Source: Mycobacterium sp. EPa45 (lineage in GTDB: Bacteria > Actinomycetota > Actinomycetes > Mycobacteriales > Mycobacteriaceae). From it: 64,000 nt of DNA. Every line of letters begins with the position of its first letter. The stretch's first letter is position 1. This document shows, piece after piece, positions 1 through 9,968 of this stretch. The translations under genes and the position numbers were made by a program. Location of the stretch: contig NZ_CP011773.1 of the NCBI RefSeq assembly GCF_001021385.1, positions 2,542,001-2,606,000 of the forward strand. Direction: 5' to 3'. The notes under the pieces are model-generated. The model worked only from the letters and a program-made list of their open reading frames with translations, was not told where the DNA came from and searched no databases.

Positions 1-2464
1 TGCCGTGCGGGCGCTCCGGGATGCTCGAAAACGCGTCGACGATCTGCCGGTGCGCTTCGGGCTGGGTGTCGGCGTTCGGCCACCACGGATGCTCCGGCGC
101 GTACGGCAGATCCTCGGGACCGAAGCCGAGGATGTCGGTGAAGGCCTTGTTGATCTCGATGACGGCGCCGACCTCATCGCAGACGAAGAACGCTTCCTGC
201 AGTGACTCCACCAACGCGGTGCGCCAACGGGTGTGGTGATTGCGCAACCGGGACAGCTCGATGTTGGCCCGAACGCGCGCCAGCAGTTCGGCGGCGACGA
301 ACGGCTTCACCAGGTAGTCGTCGGCTCCGGCCTGCAGACCTTCGATGGACGCCTCCTGGCCGGCTCGGGCCGACAACAACAGCACCGGTACACCGACGGT
401 GTGCGGATCAGTCCGCAGCGCGGCCACCAGTGCCAGCCCGTCGAGGCGGGGCATCATCACGTCGCTGACAACCAGGTCGGGCCGTTCAGCGCGGATTCGG
501 CTCAGAGCTTGTTGGCCGTCGGACACCGCGTCGACGCGATACCCGGCGCCGCGCAGCAGTCGGACGAGGTATTCGCGCATGTCGGCGTTGTCGTCGGCGA
601 CCAGCACGCGGCGCGGCGCAATGGCGGCGGGCGGCGTGTCCGGCACGGCGGACAGGTCACCGTCCTCGCTATCAGGCAGCCAGCGCAGCGCCTCCTGCAC
701 GTAGGGTTCGGCGATGCCGGAGGTCGTTCGGCCCGTCGTGGCCGGGCTGAGCGCCTCGGCGGGCAGATGGCCGGCTCCTATCGGCAACCGAATGGTGAAC
801 GTGGTGCCGACATCCTCGATGCTGTCGGCGGTGATGCTGCCGCCATGCAGGCCCACAAGCTCCTTCACCAGAGCCAGTCCGATGCCGCTGCCCTCCGTGG
901 ACCGCGCGCGAGCACTTTCGATCCGGTGAAACCGTTCGAACAGCCGGGGCATTTCGTCGGCCGGCACTCCGATACCGGTGTCGGCGACGGTCACCAGAGC
1001 TTCGTCGCCCTGGCGGGTGACCCGTACCGTGATCGACCCGGCGAAGGTGTATTTCAACGCGTTGGACAGCAGGTTGAGAACGACCTTTTCCCACATGTCG
1101 CGGTCCAGGTACACCGGATCGTCCAGGGGCTGACAATCCACGATCAATTCCAGGTCGGCACGGTCGATGGCCGAGCGGAACACGCTGGCCAGTTCGGCGG
1201 TCACCTGGGCCAGATCGGCCGGCTCGTAGTGCGCCTGCACCCGGTTGGCCTCGATCCGGGAGAAGTCCAGCAGGGTGTTGACAAGTTTGGCCAGCCGCAG
1301 GCCATTGCGGTGGATGGCATCAAGCTCTCGCTGTGCGCGCTCGTCGAGAGTCGGCGCATGCGCGCGCAACTCCGCCACGGGACCGAGGATGAGGGTGATC
1401 GGGGTGCGGAACTCGTGGCTGATGTTGGAGAAGAACGTGGTCTTGGCGCGGTCCAGCTCGGCGAGTTCGTCAGCCCGCCGCTGCTGCTCGCTGTAGCTGC
1501 GGGCGCTGGACACCCCGGTGGCGATGTGGCCGGCGACCAGGTTGATGAAGCCGCGGTACTCCTCGTCGAGGGGCCGATATCGGTTCAGTGCTGCGACCAG
1601 GAGCCCCGACGGCGTACCACCCTGAGCCAGCAGCGGCGTGACCAGAGCTTGCTTCGGCGGCTCCTGCCATGCCCCGGTCGGCAGATCGGTGAACGGTTCT
1701 CCGGAAAGGTCGATCACTACCGATCTTCCGTTGGCGGGTTCGTCGACGGGCCAGAGCGACGAACCGTCGGCAGAGAGCACCGCCGGCGCGGCGGGATGAT
1801 CGGGTGCGATGCCGCTGACTCCGGCCAGCCGCGCGTCGCCCTCCTCGTCGAACAGGTAGGTGAGGCTGAAAGGCAGGTCGCGCGGGTTGTCGGCGAGCTG
1901 GCGGGCCGCGAACGCCAGCATCTCGTGCTCGGTGCGCACCACCGACGGATCCGAACCGAGATGACGCAATGTGGCCATCCGGCGTTCGCCGATCACCCGG
2001 TCGGTTTCCTCGGTGACCACGCAGAGCATGCCGATGACGTGCCCGGAGTCGTCGCGCAGCGCACTGTAGGAGAACGTGTGATACGTCTCCTCGGGATAGC
2101 CCGACCGCTCCAGGAACAACAGAAGGCCCTGGTCCCACGTCGCCTCGCCGGTGGTCAGTACCCGCTCGATGCGCGGGCCGATGTCTCCCCAGATCTCGGC
2201 CCACACCTCGCGGGCGGGCCGGCCGAGTGCCCACGGGTATTTCCGGCCCAGGGTGTCGCGCCGGTAGGCGTCGTTGCAGAAGAATGTCAGGTCGGAGCCC
2301 CACGCCATCCACATGGGGAAACGGGACGACAGCAGGATGCTGACGGCGGTCCGAAGGCTCTGCGGCCAGTCCTCGCCGGGGCCAAGCGGCGTCGACGCCC
2401 AGTCAACAAGGGCCAGATCGTCACCGACGTGATCGTCGGGGCCGGAGGCTGATCCAACGTCCAC
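1..2464 (-). CDS. hybrid sensor histidine kinase/response regulator (3' end beyond window)
   Basis: About 820 codons are visible and the gene continues past the left edge. Reading the minus strand, the order is an N-terminal PAS-like region, a GAF-like region, a HisKA/HATPase core with H-box [18 protein letters not shown] and G-box [13 protein letters not shown], then a receiver domain ([22 protein letters not shown]). A second PAS-like segment ([17 protein letters not shown]) is cut by the edge, so a second kinase or output module probably follows. No transmembrane segment is evident, so it is likely a cytosolic sensor; the signal is unknown. GTG at 2464 is chosen because GAAAGGACG lies just upstream. 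The long plus-strand frame over it is an antisense shadow. Confidence 0.85.
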   Translation of the reverse strand, partial: MDVGSASGPDDHVGDDLALVDWASTPLGPGEDWPQSLRTAVSILLSSRFPMWMAWGSDLTFFCNDAYRRDTLGRKYPWALGRPAREVWAEIWGDIGPRIERVLTTGEATWDQGLLLFLERSGYPEETYHTFSYSALRDDSGHVIGMLCVVTEETDRVIGERRMATLRHLGSDPSVVRTEHEMLAFAARQLADNPRDLPFSLTYLFDEEGDARLAGVSGIAPDHPAAPAVLSADGSSLWPVDEPANGRSVVIDLSGEPFTDLPTGAWQEPPKQALVTPLLAQGGTPSGLLVAALNRYRPLDEEYRGFINLVAGHIATGVSSARSYSEQQRRADELAELDRAKTTFFSNISHEFRTPITLILGPVAELRAHAPTLDERAQRELDAIHRNGLRLAKLVNTLLDFSRIEANRVQAHYEPADLAQVTAELASVFRSAIDRADLELIVDCQPLDDPVYLDRDMWEKVVLNLLSNALKYTFAGSITVRVTRQGDEALVTVADTGIGVPADEMPRLFERFHRIESARARSTEGSGIGLALVKELVGLHGGSITADSIEDVGTTFTIRLPIGAGHLPAEALSPATTGRTTSGIAEPYVQEALRWLPDSEDGDLSAVPDTPPAAIAPRRVLVADDNADMREYLVRLLRGAGYRVDAVSDGQQALSRIRAERPDLVVSDVMMPRLDGLALVAALRTDPHTVGVPVLLLSARAGQEASIEGLQAGADDYLVKPFVAAELLARVRANIELSRLRNHHTRWRTALVESLQEAFFVCDEVGAVIEINKAFTDILGFGPEDLPYAPEHPWWPNADTQPEAHRQIVDAFSSIPERPHG

Positions 2465-2578
2465 CAAACGTCCTTTCGGCTAGATCCGGCCTGGTGTGAT
2501 CAGCCAACGGGGTTCACCTTACGGCCCCGTTGCTAAACCAGCGGCTCACTCGGTGAAGTGCGAGCCCGTGGCGCGACA

Positions 2579-3139
2579 TTACAACGGGCGCACCATGACA
2601 TAGTCGTGTTCGGTGTGTGTTCCCATGGTGAAGGTCTTGGTGCCGGCGACGGCGAACCCGTGTTTGCCGTAGAACCGTTGCGCCCGACGGTTTTTCTGGT
2701 TCACACCTAACCAGACGCAGCGAGCCCCGGCGCGGACCGCGCGCTCCACCGCCGCATCCATCAGCGCCGCAGCCACTCCCGAGCCATGGCCCTCGGCCAG
2801 CACGTACAGCTTGGAGAGTTCGACCGCGGGCCGCAGTGTCACCGCCAGCGCGACGTCGGCGTCAGTGCCGACACCGTCGATCAGCATCGCGTAGCCGACC
2901 ATTCGGCCGTCGGCCCGGGCGGCGAGCACGGTGCGTGACGGATCGGTCAGGTAGTCGGCGAAGCGCTCCCGTGACAGATTGGCGGCGACGAAGGCCGCGA
3001 TCTCACCGGGCGGGGAGGTGGGCGGACACGCGAGGGGGAAGGTGGCGGCGGCGAGTTCGGCGAGCTCGGCGACGTCGACGGTCTCGGCGAGCTCGGCGAC
3101 GTCAAAGCTGTTGGTGGCGGCCGGGTTCACACGTTCCAC
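2579..3139 (-). CDS. GNAT family N-acetyltransferase
   Basis: A 186-residue protein ending in a GNAT fold. The acetyl-CoA binding stretch LSKLYVLAEGHGSGVAAALM is followed by the typical C-terminal half, NRRAQRFYGKHGFAVAGTKTF. The first ~30 residues are repetitive (Glu-Leu-Ala rich) and may reflect a start called too early. The substrate cannot be inferred. The start overlaps the end of the secreted-protein gene upstream by 13 nt, so the two are probably co-transcribed. Confidence 0.8.
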   Translation of the reverse strand: MERVNPAATNSFDVAELAETVDVAELAELAAATFPLACPPTSPPGEIAAFVAANLSRERFADYLTDPSRTVLAARADGRMVGYAMLIDGVGTDADVALAVTLRPAVELSKLYVLAEGHGSGVAAALMDAAVERAVRAGARCVWLGVNQKNRRAQRFYGKHGFAVAGTKTFTMGTHTEHDYVMVRPL

Positions 3140-3618
3140 TGGGCGAGGTGCTCACCGGTGTGCGGATTGATCAGGACCACGGTCGACACCAGATCGCGGT
3201 AACAGTCCCAGAACACCCGGCCGCCGACCGTGGAGCCTTGCGGTGCATTCTGCAACGCGTATTGCAGCGCGTCAGACGCGTCGGAATTCCGGGGTAGGTA
3301 GGCGTCGCCGGTCTGGGTGATGCCACGGAAGGCGAACGTCGTCGCGAGCACGGACGGGCTGGGCACCGTGACCGGTCGCACCACCACGGTGCCGGCGTAG
3401 ATCTGGAAGCGTGGCGAGTGCGGCGGGTAGCCGAATCCCGGCGGAACGTCGGAGGGCTGGATATCGGTGACGGTGACGTCGGCGACGATCCCGTTGGTCT
3501 GCACCCGCAGGGTGTCGCCGAGACGCCCGATCGGGGCGTCGACCGCCAGAGCCGGGGCGGGGGCCCCCACCGCCAGGAGGGCCAATACGACCAGCCCCAC
3601 GGACAACAGAGAACGCAC
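3127..3618 (-). CDS. MPT63-like secreted protein (DUF1942)
   Basis: 163 residues starting at a GTG preceded by AGGAGG six bases away, a better start than the upstream ATG. Residues 1-25 form a signal peptide (VRSLLSVGLVVLALLAVGA, then an Ala-rich cleavage region). The mature part is a small beta-rich domain of the size and pattern of mycobacterial MPT63/DUF1942 proteins, including a late GGRVFWDCYRD segment and a C-terminal Trp (LAQWNV). It is exported by Sec; MPT63 proteins have no settled function. Family assignment rests on remembered pattern rather than alignment. Confidence 0.65.
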   Translation of the reverse strand: MRSLLSVGLVVLALLAVGAPAPALAVDAPIGRLGDTLRVQTNGIVADVTVTDIQPSDVPPGFGYPPHSPRFQIYAGTVVVRPVTVPSPSVLATTFAFRGITQTGDAYLPRNSDASDALQYALQNAPQGSTVGGRVFWDCYRDLVSTVVLINPHTGEHLAQWNV

Positions 3619-3794
3619 GAGTTCCTCCTCACCCCCACAGAAATGATGGCACACACATTCCGGAGTCGGCGGTGTGCTGTGCGTTTGGCCGCCTTTGCAA
3701 CGGGTGCGTCCCGGCAGCGCGAACGCCTCGATCAGAAGGGCTCAGAACCACCTGGTCACCGTCGACGGGGGATCGCCCGGCTGACCTCGCCGAG

Positions 3795-5078
3795 TCAGCC
3801 GAGCATGACGGCCGCGGTCACCGAGGCACCGAACACCACGGCGGGGCCCGCCATCCCGGCCAGAAACCCGAGGCCGAAACGTCGGCCGCCCGCGGTGAAG
3901 GCCAGCGCGATCTTGACGAGCAGATTGGACCCGAGTGCGGCGGTGACCGCGATCAACGCGGTGTCGACGGTGATATCGCCTTTGGCGGCAAGACTTGCCG
4001 CCGCGACCGAGCCGGCGTGTGCGTCGGCAAGGCCCGCCGCGAACGCGGCCAGCACGGCGCCCTGAGGCCCCAATACGTCAGCGCCCCAGCGTCCAACCAG
4101 CAGGGCGACGGTCAAGACTGCGGTCAGTATGAGGGCGGGTCGCAGTGCGAACGGCCTTGGGGGCGGCTTGGATTCGGCGTCGGCGGTGTCGGCGTCGTCG
4201 GCGGTGTCGCCGGCGGGCGCGGGGTCACGCCGCTGACTCTTGCTTGCACTCCGGTAGACCGCGAGTGCGACGCCGAAAAGGACGACAGCTGCCGCGGTCA
4301 CCGGCAACCACAGCCTGCGTAACACGTCGACGTCCACCACAGCGATCACCAGAAGGAGCTGTACGAAGGTGGCGCCGCTGGCCAACAGCGCGCCCGCCAG
4401 CGGCGCGCGCAAGCCGGCCGAGGTGCGGGCGGCGCGACCCATCGACGCCGTCGTCGCGCTGGCCGAGACGAAACCACCGGCCAAGCCGGTGATGAGCAGG
4501 CCACGCCGGGGGCCCAGTGCCCGCACACCGATATAGCCCACCCAGCCGATGCCCGTGAGCAACACGACCAACAGCCAGACCTTCGCCGGGTTGAGGACGC
4601 CGTAGGGACCGATCTGCCGATCGGGCAACATCGGCAGGATCACGAAAGCCACCACGAAGAACTTGATCGCGTCCTCGACCTCGATTTCGCTGACGATTTC
4701 GCGGGCGAAGCGGTGAATGCGCGACTTCGACACCAACAGCACCGTCACGATCACGGCGAGGGCAACGGCCAGTGCGGGCCGGGTGTAGGCGAGCGCACCG
4801 AGCAGATAGGCCACCATGGCCGCGATCTCGGTGGTGGTGCCCGGGTCGTCCCGGCTCGAGCGGAGGTAGGCCAGCGCCAAAAGCGCACCGACGGCCAGCA
4901 TTCCCGCCACCAGCGTCCACGCGTTGAAGCTGGCCGCCACGGCGCCGACGAGCGACAGCAGCGCGAACGACCGCGAACCGGCCGGCAATCGGCGGATGTG
5001 ACTACGCTCCCGTTCGAAGCCGAGCAACAGGCCGATGGCCAACGCCACCAGGAATGGCTCGATCTGCTGTAGGTCCAC
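3795..5078 (-). CDS. MgtC/SapB plus DUF4010 integral membrane protein
   Basis: 427 residues from a GTG with GAGGAG just upstream. The N-terminal third carries the MgtC/SapB signature (FLVALAIGLLLGFERER, then GSRSFALLSLVGAV and TTEIAAMVAYLLGALAY). The C-terminal two thirds are a multi-helix DUF4010 unit with GGFVSASATTASMG and a final AAFAAGLADAHAG helix. About ten to twelve membrane spans are predicted by eye. A charged Asp/Ala/Lys-rich cytoplasmic linker lies near residues 285-310. The physiological role of this fusion family is not established. It is divergent from the two-component operon at 5214. Confidence 0.8.
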   Translation of the reverse strand: MDLQQIEPFLVALAIGLLLGFERERSHIRRLPAGSRSFALLSLVGAVAASFNAWTLVAGMLAVGALLALAYLRSSRDDPGTTTEIAAMVAYLLGALAYTRPALAVALAVIVTVLLVSKSRIHRFAREIVSEIEVEDAIKFFVVAFVILPMLPDRQIGPYGVLNPAKVWLLVVLLTGIGWVGYIGVRALGPRRGLLITGLAGGFVSASATTASMGRAARTSAGLRAPLAGALLASGATFVQLLLVIAVVDVDVLRRLWLPVTAAAVVLFGVALAVYRSASKSQRRDPAPAGDTADDADTADAESKPPPRPFALRPALILTAVLTVALLVGRWGADVLGPQGAVLAAFAAGLADAHAGSVAAASLAAKGDITVDTALIAVTAALGSNLLVKIALAFTAGGRRFGLGFLAGMAGPAVVFGASVTAAVMLG

Positions 5079-5213
5079 CGCTCTCCTCGACCGTCGTCCC
5101 GCCATCGTGACGACGTGAGCATCGCGCGGTAAGAGGCCAAAGTCATTTTCATTGAGCGCTGAAAGAAGCCGTGTTCGGCGGCGATGTGCCTCTCCGCGTG
5201 GCACTCTCGGCTA

Positions 5214-5891
5214 GTGCCTACGCCGAACACCCCTGCGCTTCTGGTCGTCGAGGATGACCGCGCCTTGAGTGCGATGCTGGCGACGCTGTTCACCGACGAG
5301 GGGTATCGCGTGGACACCGCATTCGACGGACAACAGGGCCTGCATCGTGGCCTGACCGGTGGCTATGACGCGCTCATCGTGGATCGGGGGCTCCCCGTGA
5401 TGGACGGTTCGGATCTGATCGCGCTGCTGAGGTCGAAGGGGGTCTCGACGCCCGCCCTCATCTTGACGGCACGCGGAGCGGTGGACGACCGCGTCGAGGG
5501 CCTGGATGCGGGCGCGCAGGATTACCTGGTCAAACCGTTCGAAATCCCCGAGTTGCTGGCGCGGGTGCGCGCACTGCTGCGGCGTATCGACACTTCGGCC
5601 ACCGTCATCTCGGCCGGCGGCTTGCGGCTGGACCGCGTGACCCGCCGGGTGTCAGGAGCGACGGCCGACGACGTCGAGGTCGAGTTATCCGAGCGGGAGG
5701 CCTCGCTACTGGCAACCCTGATGGCCGCGCCCAAGCGGGTGTTCAGCCGCGCGTACCTGCTCGATGCGGTGTTCGACGGCGTCGAATCGGGCGGAGCTGT
5801 GGATCTTTATGTCCACTATCTGCGGCGCAAACTCGGCAAACAGGTGGTCCGCACCGTGCACGGCGCCGGTTATCGATTCGGGCTCGAATGA
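5214..5891 (+). CDS. OmpR/PhoB-family response regulator
   Basis: 225 residues. The receiver domain has the acidic pair in VVEDD, the phospho-acceptor Asp57 in LIVDRGLP and the conserved Lys in YLVKPF. The winged-helix DNA-binding domain ends in DLYVHYLRRKLG and TVHGAGYRFG, typical of the family. The GTG at 5214 puts the receiver near the N terminus; the upstream in-frame ATG at 5184 would add ten atypical residues. The gene overlaps the kinase at 5888 by four bases, so the pair is one operon. Target genes are unknown; the divergent MgtC-like gene is a candidate. Confidence 0.9.
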   Translation: MPTPNTPALLVVEDDRALSAMLATLFTDEGYRVDTAFDGQQGLHRGLTGGYDALIVDRGLPVMDGSDLIALLRSKGVSTPALILTARGAVDDRVEGLDAGAQDYLVKPFEIPELLARVRALLRRIDTSATVISAGGLRLDRVTRRVSGATADDVEVELSEREASLLATLMAAPKRVFSRAYLLDAVFDGVESGGAVDLYVHYLRRKLGKQVVRTVHGAGYRFGLE

Positions 5892-7096
5892 GCTCCGCGA
5901 ACGACCTCGCGGTGGTGCGGCGGGCGGGCCGCGTCGCTGCCATCCAGGCGTCCGTCGCTCTGGCGGCGGTGCTGCTGGTCGTGGGCGGGGTGGTCTTCAC
6001 GGTGTACGTGCGCGCGCAGAACCGTCAGATCGACACCGAGTTGCAGACGTTGGCGATGTCGGCCGACGACGCGAACGACCCGCCCCCGGACATGGAACTG
6101 GCGTTGCGGGAGAACAACGGTGAGGTGTCGACCAGTGACGGCGGCCAGCCCGGCGTGCCGCTGTTGTCGGGCCAGCCCGGATTCGGCGACCTTCGAACCG
6201 GGGGGCGGCATTACCGGACGCTGGTAGTGGACCGGCCGGAGGGCCGAGTGGTGGCGATGATGGATCTTGCGCCCTACCGCGCCGGCCGTAACCGTCTGCT
6301 GATGTCGGTGGCCTTTGCCGAGTTGGCGGGCATTCTGGCGTCGATCGCGGTTGTGGCGCTCCTCACCCGCCGGTCGGTACGTCCGCTGACCCAGGCGCTG
6401 GCATTGCAGCGCCGGTTCGTCGCGGACGCATCGCACGAACTGAGAGCCCCATTGACGGTGCTGCACACCCGGGCCCAGATGCTGGCGCAGCGGGCCGGCA
6501 CCGCAACCCCCGACGCGCTTCGCGCGGACGCCGAGGCGCTGGTCTCTGATACCAGGGTGCTCAGCGATATCGTCGACGACCTTCTGGCTTCGGCGACCAT
6601 GGCGGCGGGGCACTCGCCGCGTGATCGGGTCGATCTGGCCTCGGTCGCAGCCGACGTGCAGCACAGCCTGGCGCCGTATGCCGACGGGCTCGGGGTGAGT
6701 CTGCGGTTCGAACAGCCAAGCAGCACCGACTCTTTCGAGGTCATCGGATCCGGCGCCGCGCTTCGCCGGGCGCTGACCGCTCTGGTGGATAACGCCCTGG
6801 GCCACGAACACTCCGGCGGCGTGGTCGATATGCGACTGCGGCGGCAGGCCGCGATGATCACAGCCGAGGTCGCCGACGACGGCGTCGGCATCGACGCCGA
6901 CGCGATGGCGACGCTGTTCACCCGCTTCGCGCACGGCACTGAGCACACCACCCGGACGGGTCGACAGTCGTACGGGATCGGTTTGGCGCTGGTGCGCGAG
7001 ATTGCCCACGCCCATGGCGGCGACGTCACCGTCGAGTCCGCTGTCGGTCACGGAGCCACGTTCAGACTGACTCTTCCCGCCGCTCCGGTCGGCTAG
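5888..7096 (+). CDS. membrane sensor histidine kinase, partner of the 5214 regulator
   Basis: 402 residues. A transmembrane helix at about 18-41, an extracytoplasmic sensor loop of ~95 residues rich in Asp/Pro/Gly, and a second helix at about 138-160. The HisKA dimerisation helix has phospho-acceptor His183 (FVADASHELRAPLTVL), followed by HATPase_c with DNALGHEHSGG, DDGVGID and GIGLALVREI. No HAMP domain is obvious between helix two and HisKA. Translational coupling through ATGA to the response regulator supports a cognate pair. Confidence 0.9.
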   Translation: MSSANDLAVVRRAGRVAAIQASVALAAVLLVVGGVVFTVYVRAQNRQIDTELQTLAMSADDANDPPPDMELALRENNGEVSTSDGGQPGVPLLSGQPGFGDLRTGGRHYRTLVVDRPEGRVVAMMDLAPYRAGRNRLLMSVAFAELAGILASIAVVALLTRRSVRPLTQALALQRRFVADASHELRAPLTVLHTRAQMLAQRAGTATPDALRADAEALVSDTRVLSDIVDDLLASATMAAGHSPRDRVDLASVAADVQHSLAPYADGLGVSLRFEQPSSTDSFEVIGSGAALRRALTALVDNALGHEHSGGVVDMRLRRQAAMITAEVADDGVGIDADAMATLFTRFAHGTEHTTRTGRQSYGIGLALVREIAHAHGGDVTVESAVGHGATFRLTLPAAPVG

Positions 7097-7154
7097 CGGC
7101 GGCCGCCCGCGGAATTCTTGGAAAACTCAAAAATTCGGGTGTGAACATCGACCC

Positions 7155-7274
7155 ATGAACTCACCTGGTTCTGGGCTACCCCGCGCCGCGGTGACGTCGT
7201 GGCCGTTGACGCCGAACACCGTGCAGTCGCCGATGTTCTCACCGCCGAGCATCACGGGTCCCCGCGGATCATGA
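7155..7274 (+). CDS. possible 39-residue leader peptide upstream of apbE-like gene
   Basis: An ATG-initiated frame of 39 Pro/Ser-rich codons whose TGA overlaps the ATG of the next gene (TCATGATC), an arrangement that would allow translational coupling. No recognisable domain and no strong ribosome-binding site. It may be fortuitous, or a relic. Otherwise 7097-7270 holds no recognisable feature. Confidence 0.2.
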   Translation: MNSPGSGLPRAAVTSWPLTPNTVQSPMFSPPSITGPRGS

Positions 7275-8203
7275 TCGTCGCCGAGCGTGAGCATTCGACC
7301 GCGGAAACCCATTGGCAGCGTTGGACGATGGACATGCAGATCATCGTCACGGACACCGACGCGCTTGGTCCTGCACGGCGAGCCGTCGACACGGAGCTCG
7401 ATGCCATCGATGCCGCAGCCTCGCGGTTCAATCCTGATTCGGAGATCAACACCCTGGCACGGACCGGCGAGCCCACGCAGATCAGCGAGTTACTCGCCGA
7501 ACTGCTCGGCGCGGCACTGCGGGCAGCGCAGCAGACCGACGGGGACATCGACCCGACGATCGGCGCCCGGCTCATCGAGCTTGGCTACGACCGCGACCTC
7601 AACGTCACGAATTCACCGCTGCCGCTTGCCGTGTCCGGAATCCAGTCGGCGCACTGGTCGATGATCAGCCTCGCCGGGCGGGTGGCCGCCGTGCCCCGCG
7701 GCGTGGTACTCGACCTCGGCGCAACCGCCAAGGCCGTCGCGGCCGATCGCTGCGCCGCCCGTGCCCACCGAGCCACCGGGGCGGGTGTGTTGGTGAACCT
7801 CGGGGGTGACATCGCCACGGCGGGGGAGGCGCCGAGCGGGGGATGGCAAGTACTGGTCTGCGACGGTGACGACGAGCCGACGTCGTTGGTCGCGCTGCCG
7901 GCCGGGGCGGCGATGGCCACGTCGAGCACCCTGCGCCGCCGCTGGCGATCTGGGGGCCAGATGCTGCACCACATCGTCGATCCTCGGTCCAACTGGTCGG
8001 CGGACCCGGTGTGGCGCACGGTCAGCGTGGCGGCCGAGAGCTGCCTGGCCGCCAACACGGTCAGCACCGCCGCGGTGATCCGGGGCTGGCGGGCCGTCGA
8101 ATGGATTCGCGGACAGGCGGTTTCCGCGCGTCTGGTGGACAGTGACCGGATCGTGCACACCGTCGGCGGGTGGCCGCCGGACGAAGCTTGCGGGTGGCGA
8201 TGA
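7271..8203 (+). CDS. FAD:protein FMN transferase (ApbE-like)
   Basis: 310 residues. ApbE enzymes cleave FAD and attach FMN through a phosphoester to Thr/Ser of target redox proteins. Visible family features are the early RWTMDMQIIV segment, DAAASRFNPDSEIN, DLGATAKAVAADR (the Gly-Ala-x-Ala-Lys-x-x-Ala-type loop) and GVLVNLGGDIA. ATG 7271 places the conserved domain at the expected distance from the N terminus; a GTG at 7199 would add 24 unlike residues. No lipoprotein signal is seen, so the protein looks cytoplasmic or the export signal is missing. First gene of a four-gene operon coupled by ATGA overlaps. No FMN-binding-domain target is encoded beside it. Confidence 0.85.
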   Translation: MIVAEREHSTAETHWQRWTMDMQIIVTDTDALGPARRAVDTELDAIDAAASRFNPDSEINTLARTGEPTQISELLAELLGAALRAAQQTDGDIDPTIGARLIELGYDRDLNVTNSPLPLAVSGIQSAHWSMISLAGRVAAVPRGVVLDLGATAKAVAADRCAARAHRATGAGVLVNLGGDIATAGEAPSGGWQVLVCDGDDEPTSLVALPAGAAMATSSTLRRRWRSGGQMLHHIVDPRSNWSADPVWRTVSVAAESCLAANTVSTAAVIRGWRAVEWIRGQAVSARLVDSDRIVHTVGGWPPDEACGWR

Positions 8204-8760
8204 CAAGCGAGGCACTGTGGGCCCTGGGCCGCGGCTGCGGCATCACCGCGCTGGGATTCCTCACTCTTTCCCTGACTCTCGGCATCGTCACCCGATCGGG
8301 CCGTCCGCTGCCGGCACTGCCGAGATTCGCCGTCGCCGAGGTGCATCGATTCGCGGCGCTGGCCGGGACATTGCTGGTAGCACTGCACGTGGGCCTGTTG
8401 TTCGCTGACCCCTACGCGCAGCTGAAGGTGATCGACTTCGTGTTGCCCTTCCTCGGGGCCTACCGGCCGCTGTGGCAGGGCCTGGGCACCCTGGCCCTGG
8501 ACCTCCTGATCGTCGTCATCGCCAGCAGCCTGCTTCGACAGCGACTCGGACTGCGCGCTTTTCGCGTCGTCCATTGGACCTCCTACGCGCTGTGGCCCAT
8601 CGCACTGGCGCACGCTTTGGGCAACGGAACCGATACCGACCAATTGTGGTTTCGCGTATTCGCCGGCTGCTGCGCGGTGGCCGTAGCCGGCACCTTGGCC
8701 TGGCGTCTGTACGCCGGATTCGCCGAGTATGCGCGCGCACGAAACTCGGTCGACGCATGA
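8200..8760 (+). CDS. ferric-reductase-like heme membrane protein
   Basis: 186 residues with about five or six hydrophobic helices and spaced membrane His residues (EVHRFAAL, LLVALHVGLL, FRVVHWTSYALWPIALAHALG), the pattern of ferric reductase/cytochrome b561-type b-heme proteins. It probably moves electrons across the membrane. ATG 8200 overlaps the apbE-like stop by four bases. With the NuoF-like and ferredoxin products it forms a plausible NAD(P)H-to-membrane electron chain. It could also be a flavinylation target of the ApbE neighbour, but no modification motif was recognised. Confidence 0.75.
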   Translation: MTSEALWALGRGCGITALGFLTLSLTLGIVTRSGRPLPALPRFAVAEVHRFAALAGTLLVALHVGLLFADPYAQLKVIDFVLPFLGAYRPLWQGLGTLALDLLIVVIASSLLRQRLGLRAFRVVHWTSYALWPIALAHALGNGTDTDQLWFRVFAGCCAVAVAGTLAWRLYAGFAEYARARNSVDA

Positions 8761-9968
8761 CGGCACAGCGACTGTTCGCCGCCGCGGGAGCCAGCGTCGC
8801 CGAGCATCGAGCAGAATTCGGTGAACTTCCGGCGGTGACTCGCGACAGCCTCGTCCGGCGCCTGAACGCGGCCGGGCTCACCGGCCGGGGTGGCGCCGGC
8901 TTCGCGACAGGTCGCAAGGTCGATTCCGTGAGTGGGCGCCAACCGGTGGTGATCGGTAATGGCGCCGAAGGTGAGCCGCTCAGCGCGAAAGACGTGACGC
9001 TGCTGGCTCGGGCTCCGCATCTCGTTCTCGACGGCCTGACTCTCACCGCCAATGCGCTTGCCGCCCAATCGGTGTCACTCTATGTTCCCCCGCAGGTGTT
9101 GGCCGCCGTGCAGATCGCCGTGGACGAGCGTCAGGAGACGGCGGGGAACCAATGCCGAATCGCTGTCGTCGAGGCACCTGACGATTTTCTCGCCGGCGAG
9201 GAATCGGCCGTCGTCAGTCGCATCGAGGGTGGGCCCGCGCTGCCGCGCGACCGAACGGTGCTGCCCACCAAATCCGGCGTCCGTGGCCGGCCAACACTGG
9301 TCAGCAATGTGGAAACTTTTGCCCATGTTGCGTTGATCGCCCGGTATGGCCCGAACTGGTTTCGTTCCGTCGGCGACCCGGCACAGCCGGGAACGATGCT
9401 TGCCACCGTATCGGGCACGTTCATGCCGACCACGGTGGTCGAAGTTCCTACCGGAATTGCGTTGGGCGACCTCGTCGCCCGGACTGAATCCACCAGCCCA
9501 GGTCGTCTTCAGGCACTCCTTGTGGGCGGGTACCACGGCAGCTGGGTTCCGGCGGACGTCGTGGGACGGGCGCGACTATCCAAGAACGGTCTTGCGCCGT
9601 TCGGGGCGGCCCCGGGTGCGGGTGTCATCCACCTGCTTGGTAGCGATGAATGCGGCTTGGCGCGGACTGCTGAGGTCGCCGCCTATCTGGCGGACCAGAG
9701 CGCCCGGCAGTGCGGGCCGTGTCGTTATGGCCTGCCCAAGCTGTCGACGCTGCTCGATGAACTCGCCTTCGGCGACGTCGACGACGATCTCGTTGGCGAG
9801 ATCCACCGGATGGTCGGCTTGGTCGATGGTCGCGGATCCTGCCGCCATCCGGACGGCACCGCACGATTCGTTCGCTCCGCGCTCGCCGTGTTCGCAAGCG
9901 ACATCGACCATCATCGGCGCGGAAGCTGTCAGGCCGCGCGCGATGTTGCGGTTGGAGAAGCGCGATGA
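8757..9968 (+). CDS. NuoF-like NADH-binding flavoprotein / SLBB domain protein
   Basis: 403 residues resembling the complex I 51-kDa/Rnf-C-like flavoprotein. A Gly-rich NADH/FMN region (GLTGRGGAGFATGRKVD, IGNGAEGEPLSAKD, FLAGEESAVVSRIEGG) is followed by an SLBB-like part and a C-terminal cluster region (QCGPCRYGLPKL and later RGSCRHPDG) able to bind 4Fe-4S. It lacks the N-terminal thioredoxin-like ferredoxin of fused hydrogenase/formate dehydrogenase versions. ATG 8757 overlaps the preceding stop by four bases. Likely oxidises NADH and hands electrons to the ferredoxin or heme protein; direction is inferred. Confidence 0.8.
   Translation: MTAQRLFAAAGASVAEHRAEFGELPAVTRDSLVRRLNAAGLTGRGGAGFATGRKVDSVSGRQPVVIGNGAEGEPLSAKDVTLLARAPHLVLDGLTLTANALAAQSVSLYVPPQVLAAVQIAVDERQETAGNQCRIAVVEAPDDFLAGEESAVVSRIEGGPALPRDRTVLPTKSGVRGRPTLVSNVETFAHVALIARYGPNWFRSVGDPAQPGTMLATVSGTFMPTTVVEVPTGIALGDLVARTESTSPGRLQALLVGGYHGSWVPADVVGRARLSKNGLAPFGAAPGAGVIHLLGSDECGLARTAEVAAYLADQSARQCGPCRYGLPKLSTLLDELAFGDVDDDLVGEIHRMVGLVDGRGSCRHPDGTARFVRSALAVFASDIDHHRRGSCQAARDVAVGEAR

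Noticed and set aside
233..2452. 739-codon plus-strand open frame
   Set aside because: It is exactly antisense to a clear PAS/GAF/HisKA/HATPase/receiver protein on the minus strand; its Arg/Gln/His-rich peptide shows no domain.
5870..7051. 393-codon minus-strand frame over the second kinase
   Set aside because: Antisense shadow of a histidine kinase with all catalytic boxes on the plus strand; typical GC-driven open frame.
7127..7312. 61-codon minus-strand frame in the apbE upstream region
   Set aside because: Somewhat protein-like (Gly/Asp-rich) but has no ribosome-binding site or motif and overlaps the apbE-like start in antisense.
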